Shown one piece after another: positions 42,218 to 50,519 of a stretch of 64,000 nucleotides of DNA. The notes beneath the pieces are model-generated. The model saw only the letters and a list, made by a program, of their open reading frames with translations, did no database searches and had not been told where the DNA came from. The position numbers and the translations under genes are program-made. This DNA is from Paractinoplanes brasiliensis (GTDB lineage: Bacteria > Actinomycetota > Actinomycetes > Mycobacteriales > Micromonosporaceae): contig NZ_SNWR01000002.1 in assembly GCF_004362215.1 (NCBI RefSeq), forward strand, positions 1,116,001 to 1,180,000. The letters run 5' to 3'. Numbering within the stretch: position 1 is the first letter of the stretch; every line of letters starts with the position of its first letter.

Positions 42218-43302
42218 CGGCGCTGACCGGCATCCGGGTGGTCGAGCTGGCCGGGCTGGCGCCGGGGCCGTTCGGCTGCATGATGCTGGCCGACCTGGGC
42301 GCGGACGTGGTGCGGGTGGACCGTCCCGGTGGGCCGGGTCTGCCGCCGGGGCCGCTCGAGCGCAACCGCCGTACGCTCACGCTCGACCTCAAGACCGGCG
42401 ACGGCGTACGGGACCTGCTGCGCCTGGCCGAACGGGCCGACGTGCTGGTGGAGGGCTACCGGCCCGGTGTCGCGGAACGGCTCGGGTTCGGTCCCGCCGC
42501 CTGCCACAAGATCAACCCCGGTCTGGTGTACGCCCGGATGACCGGCTGGGGTCAGGAAGGGCCGCTCGCCGCGCGGGCCGGGCACGACATCGACTACCTC
42601 GCCGTGGCCGGGGCCCTGGAACCCCTGGGCCGGGCCGGGCAGCGGCCGCACGCTCCGATGAACCTGCTGGCGGACTTCGCCGGGGGCGGGATGCTGCTGG
42701 CCGCCGGGGTGCTGGCGGCCCTGGTCGAACGGTCGCGTTCCGGGCTCGGGCAGGTCGTCGACGCGGCCATGGTCGACGGGTCGGCCCTGCTCACCTCGTT
42801 CCTGCACGGGCTGATCGCGGGCGGGTCGTGGCCGGGCGGGCGCGGCGAGAACCTGCTCGACGGCGGCGCGCCCTTCTACGACACGTACGAGACGGCCGAC
42901 GGCGGGTTCATGGCCGTCGGCGCCATCGAGCCGGCCTTCTTCCAGGCCCTGCTCACCGGGCTCGGCCTCGAGGGCGAAGACCTTCCCTCCCCGTACGACC
43001 GGTCGGGCTGGCCGGTGCTGCGGGCGCGCTTCGAGGCCCGGTTCGCCGAGCGGACCCGTGACGAGTGGACGGCCCTCTTCGAGGGGGTGGACGCCTGTGT
43101 CGCGCCGGTGCTCTCCCCCGCCGAGGCGCCGGCCCATCCGCACAACCGGGCGCGGCACACCTTCGTCGACGTGGACGGGCTCACCCAGCCCGCTCCGGCG
43201 CCGCGGTTCGGGCGTACGGGAACCGGAACCCCGCGCCCGCCGGAGGCTGTCACCGTGTCGCAGATCCTGGACGAATGGACGCCTTTACCGATGGACAGGT
43301 GA
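42214..43302 (+). CDS. CaiB/BaiF CoA-transferase family, alpha-methylacyl-CoA racemase type
   Basis: 362 residues; GTG 42214 overlaps the fadB stop (GTGA). Family III fold: GIRVVELAGLAPGPFGCMMLADLGADVVRVDRP, RNRRTLTLDLK, and YARMTGWGQEGPLA. The racemase His and Asp are visible in ARAGHDIDYLA and LLADFAGGG. Racemisation at C2 would let (R)-2-methylacyl-CoA enter the ACAD of the same operon, pointing to branched-chain fatty acid or sterol side-chain breakdown. Last gene of the operon. Confidence 0.92.
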   Translation: MTALTGIRVVELAGLAPGPFGCMMLADLGADVVRVDRPGGPGLPPGPLERNRRTLTLDLKTGDGVRDLLRLAERADVLVEGYRPGVAERLGFGPAACHKINPGLVYARMTGWGQEGPLAARAGHDIDYLAVAGALEPLGRAGQRPHAPMNLLADFAGGGMLLAAGVLAALVERSRSGLGQVVDAAMVDGSALLTSFLHGLIAGGSWPGGRGENLLDGGAPFYDTYETADGGFMAVGAIEPAFFQALLTGLGLEGEDLPSPYDRSGWPVLRARFEARFAERTRDEWTALFEGVDACVAPVLSPAEAPAHPHNRARHTFVDVDGLTQPAPAPRFGRTGTGTPRPPEAVTVSQILDEWTPLPMDR

Positions 43303-43358
43303 CGGGCCGTTCTCTAATGTGGGCGGTCGACTCCACCCCCGGTGAAAAGTGGAAGACA

Positions 43359-44078
43359 ATGGCTGAGAAAGCTCCCCGCAGAGCCGGTTCGAAAATCCAG
43401 GCCGTCGTGGTCGGCTCGGTCGTCTTCCTCGCACTGGGCATCATCGGGGTCGGCGTGCTCGCCGGTTTCGCGTCGGAGGACGAGCAGACCCGCAGGGGCC
43501 TTTTCGTCACCGCCACCGTGCTCATCGTGTTCGCGGCGGCGATGGCGGTCGGCGCGTTCCTGGGCTTCCTGTTCGGCATGCCGCGCTCCCGGCTGGCCGA
43601 CCTCGCCCCGTCGCCCGACCAGGGCAAGGCCGCGCTCAGCACGAGATATCTGACGAATTCCAATTTCGTCAAGGTGTCGGACTGGTTCACCACGATCATC
43701 GTCGGCCTCGGCATAGCGAATCTGAACTCGCTCGTGCCCGGCGTCCGCCGCCTCGGCAACGCGCTGGTCGAGCCGATGGGCGGTTCCCAGTTCGGCGCGG
43801 CGATCGGCATCTCGGTCGTGCTCGTCGGCGTCATTTCCGGTTTCGTCCTCAGCTATTTGTGGACGACCATTCGCGTACGGGAACTGCTCGAGGAATCCGA
43901 GGCGGCCCTGACGACCGTGCCCGACCTGAACGGCAAGAGCCCCGCCGAGGCGATCGAGCTGGCCTCGGCCAAGTCCATCACGCTGGTGCTGCGCCCGATG
44001 AACGGCGAACGGATCAGCAGTCAGAACATCACACCCGGCACCACCGTACGGCGGGGTCAGGCCGTCGCCGTCGAATAG
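43359..44078 (+). CDS. membrane protein with C-terminal PASTA domain
   Basis: 239 residues from ATG 43359 (MAEKAPRRAG) with GGAAG just upstream. An ATG at 43317 is possible but lacks a ribosome site. Three membrane segments: VVVGSVVFLALGIIGVGVLA, ATVLIVFAAAMAVGAFLGFL, and IGISVVLVGVISGFVLSYLW. One PASTA-like domain follows: VPDLNGKSPAEAIELASAKS, then ITPGTTVRRGQAVAVE. PASTA repeats bind peptidoglycan or muropeptides in PknB and PBPs, but here there is no kinase. Topology by eye would put the PASTA part outside if the N-terminus is inside. Confidence 0.85.
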   Translation: MAEKAPRRAGSKIQAVVVGSVVFLALGIIGVGVLAGFASEDEQTRRGLFVTATVLIVFAAAMAVGAFLGFLFGMPRSRLADLAPSPDQGKAALSTRYLTNSNFVKVSDWFTTIIVGLGIANLNSLVPGVRRLGNALVEPMGGSQFGAAIGISVVLVGVISGFVLSYLWTTIRVRELLEESEAALTTVPDLNGKSPAEAIELASAKSITLVLRPMNGERISSQNITPGTTVRRGQAVAVE

Positions 44079-44080
44079 CC

Positions 44081-44437
44081 TCACAGCCAGCGGGCCGCCG
44101 CCGCGTACGTCTCGTCCGGCGCGCTGTTGAAGGCGATCGCCGCGCCCGGCGCGTGCCGGCGCACCAGGTTGATCACCCGCTCGAACAGGTCGAGCTCGCC
44201 GCGCACACCGCCGCCGACCACCACGACGGCCCAGTCCCGCTCGCGCAGCGCGGCGGTCACCACGGCCTCGATGTCGTCGCTGCCGTCCAGCCCGAACAGG
44301 CAGGCGTGCGCGTCCACACCGGCCTCGCCGAACCGCGCCATCCCGGCCGCGATGCGCTCGGCCACCGGCGCCGGATCCCACGGGCCCGGCACCCGATACG
44401 GATCGAGCCCGATCACCAGAACCCGGCCGTCACCCAT
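44081..44437 (-). CDS. conserved hypothetical protein, Rossmann-like
   Basis: 118 residues from ATG 44437. Alternating strands and helices: RVLVIGLDPYRVPGPWDP, DAHACLFGLDG, DWAVVVVGGGVRG, and AIAFNSAPDET, like a small flavodoxin- or NAD-fold domain. No known catalytic motif. Convergent with the PASTA gene (2 bases between stops) and 9 bases downstream of the SnoaL-like gene on the same strand. Function unknown. Confidence 0.8.
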   Translation of the reverse strand: MGDGRVLVIGLDPYRVPGPWDPAPVAERIAAGMARFGEAGVDAHACLFGLDGSDDIEAVVTAALRERDWAVVVVGGGVRGELDLFERVINLVRRHAPGAAIAFNSAPDETYAAAARWL

Positions 44438-44446
44438 GGCCCCAAC

Positions 44447-44911
44447 CTACCGGGCGACCGTTCCGGCGGACTCGATCGCCGCGGTGAAGTCGGGGGCGGC
44501 GCCGATCTGGGCGAGCATCACGCTGGTCGCGTTGTAGCAGTTGAACCGCTCGATTCTGCCGTCGCGGAGGTACCAGAGGTCGGCCGCCGGCATGTCGATG
44601 CGGTTGCCGGTCGGCGGGATCACGCCGGCCGGGGTCGGGAACCCGCCGAGATGCGTGCCCTGGATCCGCAGCTCGACCGCGACGACATCGCCGAGGGTGT
44701 TCACTTCCAGCAGCTCACGGTGGATATCGGGAAAGATGCCGGCGAAGCCCGTCAGCGCCCGCGGGATCTCGTCGCCGCGGAAGGTCTGCGCGTTCGGGAT
44801 GTCGTTGAACGTTCCGTCCTCGGCGAACAGGGCGCGGAAACCCCGGATGTCGAGGACGGCGCCCTCCGCCAGGCGGTACGCCTCACGGACGACCTCTTCG
44901 TTGCTCTTCAC
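44447..44911 (-). CDS. SnoaL-like/ester cyclase family protein
   Basis: 154 residues from GTG 44911 with GGGAG 5 bases before it; the frame is open far upstream but overlaps the divergent tetR gene. NTF2-like cone fold: EVVREAYRLAEGAVLDIRGF, DGTFNDIPNA, FRGDEIPRALTGF, RIQGTHLGGFP, and MPAADLWYLRDGRIERFNCY, the last a typical SnoaL signature. May act on a small cyclic or polyketide-like substrate, or protect from one. Divergent from a TetR gene, 54 bases apart, with a palindromic operator between. Confidence 0.85.
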   Translation of the reverse strand: MKSNEEVVREAYRLAEGAVLDIRGFRALFAEDGTFNDIPNAQTFRGDEIPRALTGFAGIFPDIHRELLEVNTLGDVVAVELRIQGTHLGGFPTPAGVIPPTGNRIDMPAADLWYLRDGRIERFNCYNATSVMLAQIGAAPDFTAAIESAGTVAR

Positions 44912-44931
44912 GTGCGCTCCCGGACTAGTTT

Positions 44932-44947
44932 TTGTCTGTACGGTCAA
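44932..44947. promoter_or_regulatory. palindromic TetR operator between snoaL-like and tetR genes
   Basis: TTGTCTGTACGGTCAA is a 16-base near-palindrome (6 of 8 pairs), the right form and size for a TetR-family operator. For the plus-strand tetR gene a TAGTCT at 44953-44958 sits 7 bases before the ATG, the layout of a leaderless transcript. Confidence 0.6.
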
Positions 44948-44965
44948 TAACGTAGTCTTGCCCAC

Positions 44966-45598
44966 ATGGCCCGTCCCCGCAAGTTCGTCGAGAGTGACGT
45001 CGTCAGCAGCGCCGGTGAGGTGTTCGCCGTGCACGGCCTGGCAGCCGCGACGCTCGACGACCTCGTACGGGCAACCGGCCTGGGGAAACAGAGCCTGTAC
45101 AACGCGTTCGGCGGGAAGCGGGAACTGTTCCTGCGGGCGCTCTCCGAGGACCGTGCGGAAGCCACGCGCGCCGTCTCGGAAGCGCTCGGACACGACGACG
45201 CCTCGCCGCTGGAACGCATCCGCGGGCACATGCTCACGATGGCGATCGAGTTCAGCAGCAGCGACCGCCGGGTCTCGCTGACCACGCGCGCGCTCGTCGA
45301 GTCCACCGGCGAGGAGGACCCGCTGTCGACCGTCACGAAAGCCGGCATCGATCAGCTCGCCGGCGTCTACGCCCAATGCCTGGAACACGCCCGCGAGCAG
45401 GGGGAGATCCCGGCGGACGCCAACGTGCAGTCGCTGGCGGTCTACTTCGTCGCCATCACGCGGGGCATGGAACTGCTCGGCCGCGCCGGGGTCGGCCGCG
45501 CCGTCCTCACTGCGGTCGCCCTCGACGCGCTACGTGTGCTCCACGGTCAGGCGATGCCCGTTCCGAACCGGACGCCGGGCAGCTCGCTGTCGTCGTAG
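44966..45598 (+). CDS. TetR-family regulator
   Basis: 210 residues, ATG 44966 without a ribosome site (probably leaderless). HTH: VVSSAGEVFAVHGLAAATLDD, then LVRATGLGKQSLYNAFGGKRELF. Helical ligand domain of the C-terminal TetR_C type with SSSDRRVSLTTRALVEST. Probably autoregulated and controlling the divergent SnoaL-like gene. Its 3' end overlaps the convergent CBS-BON gene by 52 bases. Confidence 0.92.
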   Translation: MARPRKFVESDVVSSAGEVFAVHGLAAATLDDLVRATGLGKQSLYNAFGGKRELFLRALSEDRAEATRAVSEALGHDDASPLERIRGHMLTMAIEFSSSDRRVSLTTRALVESTGEEDPLSTVTKAGIDQLAGVYAQCLEHAREQGEIPADANVQSLAVYFVAITRGMELLGRAGVGRAVLTAVALDALRVLHGQAMPVPNRTPGSSLSS

Positions 45599-46236
45599 GC
45601 GAACGCCAGGCTCGACCGCACCTCGACGACCCCGGCCACCTGCCGGCTCAGCCGCTCCACGATCTCGGTCGAGGACCACCTGTCGACCTTGCCGGACAGC
45701 GTGACGACCCCGTCGACCACGGCCGCGGTGACGGAAGCGTTCTCGTCGTCCACGTACGGCCGCAGCACGGCCGCCTCGATGTCGGCCAGGATCTCGTCGT
45801 CCGGCCGCAGGTGGGTCTTGAGCAGGTCGCCCCGCGAGACGATGCCGATCAGCCGGCCCAGGTCGTCCACGACCGGCAGCCTCTTGACCTTCTCACGATC
45901 CATCAGCCGGGCCGCCGCCGCGATCGACGTGCCGCTCAGCGCCGTCACCGCGGGCGCGGTCATCAGCTCCGACACCGTACGCGCGGAAGCCTTCTGCCGG
46001 TCACCACGACGCTGCCGCCCCTCGAACAACCGCGGCTCCTCGTCACCCGCATACTCGATCTTGCGAAGCAGGTCAGCCTCGGACACCACCCCCACCACGC
46101 GGCCGAACGCGTCGATGACCGGCACCGCGCTCAGCCGGTTGCCGATCAGCAGGTCGACCACATCCCGGTAGGTGGCGGCGGCGTCCACCGACAGAACCGC
46201 CTTCGTCATCACGTCGTCGACACCCCAGCTCTTCAC
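45547..46236 (-). CDS. CBS-pair and BON domain protein
   Basis: 229 residues, GTG 46236 with AAGGAGG four to five bases upstream. Two CBS motifs: VDDVMTKAVLSVDAAATYRD through VPVIDAFGRVVGVVSEADLL, and VSELMTAPAVTA through LPVVDDLGRLIGIVSRGDLL. A C-terminal BON domain follows (residues about 150-215: LADIEAAVLRPYVDDENASV). This combination is common in hypoxia/dormancy clusters (Hrp1-like). Adenosine nucleotides are the usual CBS ligands. Divergent from the Acg-like gene, with DosR-like sites between. Confidence 0.92.
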   Translation of the reverse strand: MKSWGVDDVMTKAVLSVDAAATYRDVVDLLIGNRLSAVPVIDAFGRVVGVVSEADLLRKIEYAGDEEPRLFEGRQRRGDRQKASARTVSELMTAPAVTALSGTSIAAAARLMDREKVKRLPVVDDLGRLIGIVSRGDLLKTHLRPDDEILADIEAAVLRPYVDDENASVTAAVVDGVVTLSGKVDRWSSTEIVERLSRQVAGVVEVRSSLAFAYDDSELPGVRFGTGIA

Positions 46237-46295
46237 CGTGCCTCCTTCTCATCACCCGTACGCCGACGCTATGGCGAGCCGGCCCGGCCCGGGCA

Positions 46296-46341
46296 GGGCC
46301 GAAGGACCCGTCCGACGGGGGCAGCCGGGGCTTAAGTCCCT
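46296..46341. promoter_or_regulatory. two candidate DosR/DevR-type boxes
   Basis: GGGCCGAAGGACCC (46296-46309) and GGGGCTTAAGTCCC (46327-46340) are near-palindromes of the DosR/DevR type. The second differs from a perfect GGGACTTAAGTCCC by one base. They lie in the 187-base gap between the divergent CBS-BON and Acg-like nitroreductase genes, both typical members of that regulon. Confidence 0.6.
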
Positions 46342-46423
46342 CTCCGCCGGACCGCCCGGCCCTGACCGGAGGCTCCGCGCCCTGCGACTGTGGAGGGATC
46401 CCACGACTCCGGAGGTGTTACCG

Positions 46424-47422
46424 ATGACCCAGCCGGCGAACGACGTGACCCGCGCCGAGGCCCGCAGCGCCCTGGAGCTGGCGGCCCGCGCCTCCCTGCG
46501 GGCACCGTCGGTGTTCAACACGCAACCCTGGACGTGGCGCCTCACCGGCGACGTCCTCTCGCTGGAGTCCGACCCCGGCCGCCGGCTCGGCGTGACCGAC
46601 GCCGAGGGCCGGCTGCTGCTGCTCAGCTGCGGCGGGGCCCTGCACCACGCGCGTCTCGCCCTGGCCGCGGAGGGCTGGGACGCCGAGGTCGTCCGCTTCC
46701 CCGTGGCCGCGCGGCCGGACCTGCTGGCGAGAGTCCGGATCACCGGCCGGGCCGAGCCGGACCCCGATGCCCAGAAGCTGGCCTCTGCCATCGGCCGGCG
46801 ACGCACCGACCGTCGTGCCTTCGGCGAACGGCTGCTGTCCGACGCGACGCTCGCCGGGCTGCGCCGGGCCGTCGAGGCCGAAGGCGCGTACCTGCACGTC
46901 GTGCCCGGCGATCGGGTGCCCGAACTGGCCGTCGCCGTCGACCTGGCGGCGGACGTCAACTTCTTCGACCCGCCGCACCGCACCGAGCTCACCATGTGGA
47001 CGCACCGCCCGGCCTGGACCGGCGACGGCGTCCCGCCGAACACGGCGGTCGAACCGAGCTTGCGCCGCGTGCCCGCCCGCAACTTCCTGCCCGACGGCTC
47101 CCCCGGCCTGCTCGCCGGCGTCGACCACGACGAGGGCGCCACGTACGCGATCATTTTCGGTGACACCGACCGGCCGGTCGCCCTGCTGCGCGGCGGCGAG
47201 GCCATGTCGGCGTTGCTGCTGCGAGCCACCGCCGAGGGGGTGGCGACCGCCCCGATCAGTGAGGCCGTCGAGGTGGCGTGGCCCCGGCAGCTGCTGACCC
47301 GGCTGCTTTCCGGCATCGGCGAGCCGTACCTGATCGTCCGGCTGGGCTACGTCGAGTCCGACGAGGGCATACCGCCGTCGCCACGCCGTTCCCCCGTGGA
47401 AGTAATCAAGATCGAAGATTGA
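46424..47422 (+). CDS. Acg-like nitroreductase family protein
   Basis: 332 residues from ATG 46424 with GGAGG 8 bases upstream. Double-length nitroreductase fold as in mycobacterial Acg/Rv2032: RASLRAPSVFNTQPWTWRL at the N-terminus, IGRRRTDRRAFGERLL in the middle, and LRATAEGVATAPISEAVEV near the end. Such proteins bind FMN but usually lack reductase activity and are induced in hypoxia by DosR. Followed 7 bases later by a universal stress protein gene. Confidence 0.9.
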   Translation: MTQPANDVTRAEARSALELAARASLRAPSVFNTQPWTWRLTGDVLSLESDPGRRLGVTDAEGRLLLLSCGGALHHARLALAAEGWDAEVVRFPVAARPDLLARVRITGRAEPDPDAQKLASAIGRRRTDRRAFGERLLSDATLAGLRRAVEAEGAYLHVVPGDRVPELAVAVDLAADVNFFDPPHRTELTMWTHRPAWTGDGVPPNTAVEPSLRRVPARNFLPDGSPGLLAGVDHDEGATYAIIFGDTDRPVALLRGGEAMSALLLRATAEGVATAPISEAVEVAWPRQLLTRLLSGIGEPYLIVRLGYVESDEGIPPSPRRSPVEVIKIED

Positions 47423-47429
47423 CGCCGCC

Positions 47430-48347
47430 ATGAACACGGACAAGCCAGTGCTGGCCGGCGTCAACGGCACCCGCCCCGGCCAGGCCCTCATCGACTTCGC
47501 GGCGGCCGAGGCGGCATCGCTCGGGGTCCCGCTGCTCATCGCGCACGTCTGGCCCGGCCGCTACACCGGCACCTTCCGCGGGCGCGGGATCATCCCGGCG
47601 CGGGCCGACGCGCACCGGCTCCTGACCCTGTCGGCCGAGCGCGCCCGCCTGATCGTGCCGGGGCTCACCGTCCGCACCGAGCTGCTCGAAGGGGGCGCCG
47701 GCGACGCCCTGAGCCGGGCCTCGCAACGGGCCGCGCTGGTGGTGGTCGGGCACCGCGAGGAGGCCCATCCACGGTCGGCCTGGGGTTCGACCACCGCGTA
47801 CCTGGCCCACCACACCGCCTCGCCCCTGATGATCTACCGCGGCGCGGCGCCGGTGGACGGGCCGGTCGTGGTAGCGACCTCCGCGCGGCACGCCGGCGGT
47901 CCCACCCTCGAATACGCCTTCGAGCGCGCCGCCCGTACGGGAAATGCGGTCGTCGCCGTGCACATGTGGATGCGGCCCGGCGCCGAGGACGGCACGCCGC
48001 CCGTCGTGCCCGCGGGCGCCTACGCGAAGGAACGCGCCGACGCCGAGCAGGCCCTGAGGGCAGCGCTCGCCCCGGTGGTCGCCCTGTTCCCCGGCGTCCC
48101 GGTCGAACGCCTGGTCGTGCACGACCTCGAGATCGCGTACACGATCGAACGGGCCCTACGGCGGGGACGCCTGATGGTCGCCGGCACCGGCCGCAGCGGC
48201 ACGTTCGCCGAACTCCTGTGCGGCGCCCGTGACCCCCGCCTCGGCCAGCGCTCGACATGCCCGACAGCGCTGATCCCGCCCGCCCCGCAGCCGGCGGGAC
48301 CGATGGCCCTGACGCCGGGCCGTGCACACGACAATCCTGAGAGTTGA
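47430..48347 (+). CDS. universal stress protein, tandem Usp domains
   Basis: 305 residues from ATG 47430. Two Usp folds: VLAGVNGTRPGQALIDFAAA with VVVGHREE in the first; VVVATSARHAGGPTLEYAFE with LMVAGTGRSGTFAELLCGA in the second. The second keeps the G-x2-G-x9-G(S/T)-like ATP-binding pattern in part. Operon with the Acg-like gene, so probably part of the hypoxia/stress set governed by the boxes at 46.3 kb. Confidence 0.92.
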   Translation: MNTDKPVLAGVNGTRPGQALIDFAAAEAASLGVPLLIAHVWPGRYTGTFRGRGIIPARADAHRLLTLSAERARLIVPGLTVRTELLEGGAGDALSRASQRAALVVVGHREEAHPRSAWGSTTAYLAHHTASPLMIYRGAAPVDGPVVVATSARHAGGPTLEYAFERAARTGNAVVAVHMWMRPGAEDGTPPVVPAGAYAKERADAEQALRAALAPVVALFPGVPVERLVVHDLEIAYTIERALRRGRLMVAGTGRSGTFAELLCGARDPRLGQRSTCPTALIPPAPQPAGPMALTPGRAHDNPES

Positions 48348-48408
48348 GCGGGGATCGGCTTCCCGCTGCCAGGTCGAACCGGCCCGGTAGGCATGCCAGG
48401 ATGATCGG

Positions 48409-48708
48409 GTGCTCTACGGATACGAGAACGCCATGAAGACCAAGCCCGGCCACCGCGACGACGTCGCCGCCATCCTCACCTCCGGCGCCGACGGGCTGCG
48501 CGCCGCGGGCTGCCGGCTGTACGTGGTCGCGCTCGACACCAGCGACGACGTCACGATCCGCGTCACCGAGGCCTGGGAGTCCAAGGAGGCGCACGACGCC
48601 TCACTGCGGCTGCCCGAGACCCGGGCCGCCGTCGCCCGCGCCATGCCCCTGCTGACCGGCGAGTTCACCACCCACGAGACGCACGTCGTCGGCGGCCTCG
48701 GCATCTGA
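48409..48708 (+). CDS. antibiotic biosynthesis monooxygenase (ABM) domain protein
   Basis: 99 residues from GTG 48409. Small ferredoxin-like ABM fold: GYENAMKTKPGHRDDVAAIL, RLYVVALDTSDDVTIRVTEA, and WESKEAHDASLRLPETRAAV. Found both in quinone-forming monooxygenases and in heme or stress proteins. No partner genes give a clue. Its stop lies four bases from the stop of the convergent AraC gene. Confidence 0.88.
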   Translation: MLYGYENAMKTKPGHRDDVAAILTSGADGLRAAGCRLYVVALDTSDDVTIRVTEAWESKEAHDASLRLPETRAAVARAMPLLTGEFTTHETHVVGGLGI

Positions 48709-48711
48709 GCG

Positions 48712-49590
48712 CTACGCCGGCTCGACCGGCAGCCACAGCTCACAGGTGGCTGCGCGGAAGTCCTCCGTACGCTCGAGCACCGCCACGATCTCGGGACCGG
48801 GTCGCAGCCGCCACGGGTTGGAGGGGAACCACTCGGTCGCGGTGGCGGCCCAGGTCTCCTGCAGGGTCCGCGGGTGGGGCCCGGTGGTCCGGAACACCAC
48901 CCACCGGCCGGCCGGCGCCTTGATCACGTCGAAGCCACCGGGGACCGCGGCGTCCGGGCTCGCGGCGACCCCGTGCAGGTAGGTCAGCTCGCTGCCCTCG
49001 GCGCGGTCGGGGTCGAGGTTGTCGCTGACCGCGAGCAGGCCCGCCGGTTCGGCGCCGGCGAGCGCTTTCAGCCGTACGTGCTCCTCGGCCGGCAGCGCGG
49101 CGATGTGCTGCCGGATGTGCGGGTTGACGCCGTGATGGACCAGCGGAACCCGGACGGCGTGCCCGACGAGCCGGAACTCCGGACGGTCGACGATGCGCGC
49201 GTCCATACGTTCGCTGCCCTCCACGGTCAGGCGGAACCTGAGCTGTGGCTGGGTGCGCAGGGGCCCACCGGCACGCCGCACCTCCGAGGGGCCGGCGCCG
49301 TGGACCGCCCGGAACGCCCGCGCGAACGCCTCGGCCGAGCCGTACCCGTGGCGGACGGCGATGGTCAGCAGGTCCTGCTCACCCCGTACGACCTCGGCGG
49401 CGGCGACGGTCATGCGGCGGCGGCGCAGATACTCCGACAGCGGCATGCCGGCCAGCGACGAGAACATCCGGCGCAGGTGGTATTCGGTCGTGCCCAGCGT
49501 GCGGGCCACCTGCTTGACGTCGAAGTCCCCGGTCAGGCCCTCCTCCATGAGGTCCACGAGCCGGTTGAGCGCCGCGATCATGTCAACCAT
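48712..49590 (-). CDS. AraC-family regulator with GyrI-like effector domain
   Basis: 292 residues from ATG 49590; the frame is open upstream but non-homologous Arg-rich. AraC HTH pair at the N-terminus: DFDVKQVARTLGTTEYHLRR, then MFSSLAGMPLSEYLRRRRMT and IAVRHGYGSAEAFARAFRAV. The C-terminal GyrI-like/SOUL-type small-molecule domain covers residues about 130-290. Same arrangement as Rob/SoxS-like drug-response regulators. Divergent from the PhyH gene across 86 bases and possibly its regulator. Confidence 0.92.
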   Translation of the reverse strand: MVDMIAALNRLVDLMEEGLTGDFDVKQVARTLGTTEYHLRRMFSSLAGMPLSEYLRRRRMTVAAAEVVRGEQDLLTIAVRHGYGSAEAFARAFRAVHGAGPSEVRRAGGPLRTQPQLRFRLTVEGSERMDARIVDRPEFRLVGHAVRVPLVHHGVNPHIRQHIAALPAEEHVRLKALAGAEPAGLLAVSDNLDPDRAEGSELTYLHGVAASPDAAVPGGFDVIKAPAGRWVVFRTTGPHPRTLQETWAATATEWFPSNPWRLRPGPEIVAVLERTEDFRAATCELWLPVEPA

Positions 49591-49676
49591 GGTCGCGCTT
49601 TCCCACAGGAAGATCGGACAGAACCCGTACGGGAAATGTCGGGCGACCGGCCGACGCACCCCCGCACGATGGCGGC

Positions 49677-50471
49677 ATGGACGACACGACCCTGGTTTCC
49701 CGTTTCCTGAGCGACGGCTTCGTGAAGCTCGAAGGCGCCGTCGCGCCGCGCGTGGCCGCGGACTGCGCTCGGCTGCTGTGGCGGGAGACGGGCTGCGACC
49801 CGGACGATCCGGCGACGTGGACACAGCCGGTGCGCTGGGTGCCCGGCATGGCGCAGGGACCGTTCGCCGCGGCGCCCAACTCCCCGGGCCTGCACCACGC
49901 GTACGACCTGCTCGCCGGCCCGGGACGCTGGGAGCCCCGGTACTCCCTGGGCACTTTCCCGCTGCGTTTCCCGCACGAGCAGGAACCGGACGACGCGGGC
50001 TGGCACATCGAGGGAAGCTACCTGCCGGACGGTGAGAGCTGGTACTTCACGAACGCGCGCTCCCGCGGCCGGGCGCTGCTGATGCTGTTCCTGTTCAGCG
50101 AGGTCGGCGACCAGGACGCCCCGACCCGGATCAGGGTCGGCTCCCACCTCGACGTGCCGAAGATCCTCCAGCCGTACGGCGAGGACGGGGCGAGCGGGCT
50201 CACCCTGGCGCCCGGCCTGGACGCGGCCTCCGCCCACCGGCCCGTCACCCTGGCCACCGGCTCCCCGGGCGATGTCTTCCTGTGCCATCCGTTCCTGGTG
50301 CACGCGGCGCAGCCGCACCACGGAACCCGGCCCCGTTTCATGGCCCAGCCCCCGCTGCTGCCGGCCGAGCCCTGCGACCCGCACCGGGCCGACGGCGCCT
50401 TCTCCCCTGTGGAGATCGCGATCCGCCGGGGCCTCGGACAGGAGTCCGCCCACCACGGACCGGCACGCTGA
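49677..50471 (+). CDS. phytanoyl-CoA dioxygenase (PhyH) family protein
   Basis: 264 residues from ATG 49677. Fe(II)/2-oxoglutarate oxygenase fold: VSRFLSDGFVKLEGAVAP, GWHIEGSYLPDG for the metal-binding pair, and LVHAAQPHHGTRPRF for the distal His and 2OG-binding Arg. The usual H-x-D is here H-x-E. Substrate unknown. Ends before a stem-loop that separates it from the convergent cobF. Confidence 0.87.
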   Translation: MDDTTLVSRFLSDGFVKLEGAVAPRVAADCARLLWRETGCDPDDPATWTQPVRWVPGMAQGPFAAAPNSPGLHHAYDLLAGPGRWEPRYSLGTFPLRFPHEQEPDDAGWHIEGSYLPDGESWYFTNARSRGRALLMLFLFSEVGDQDAPTRIRVGSHLDVPKILQPYGEDGASGLTLAPGLDAASAHRPVTLATGSPGDVFLCHPFLVHAAQPHHGTRPRFMAQPPLLPAEPCDPHRADGAFSPVEIAIRRGLGQESAHHGPAR

Positions 50472-50477
50472 GCACCT

Positions 50478-50499
50478 TCCCTCCAGCCGGTCGGAGGGA
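50478..50499. terminator. stem-loop between convergent phyH-like and cobF genes
   Basis: TCCCTCC (50478-50484) and GGAGGGA (50493-50499) form a 7-bp stem with an 8-base loop in the 48-base gap between two converging genes. No T run, so it would work as a two-way L-shaped terminator if at all. Confidence 0.4.
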
Positions 50500-50519
50500 C
50501 CGGGGGCTGCGGTCGGTTC

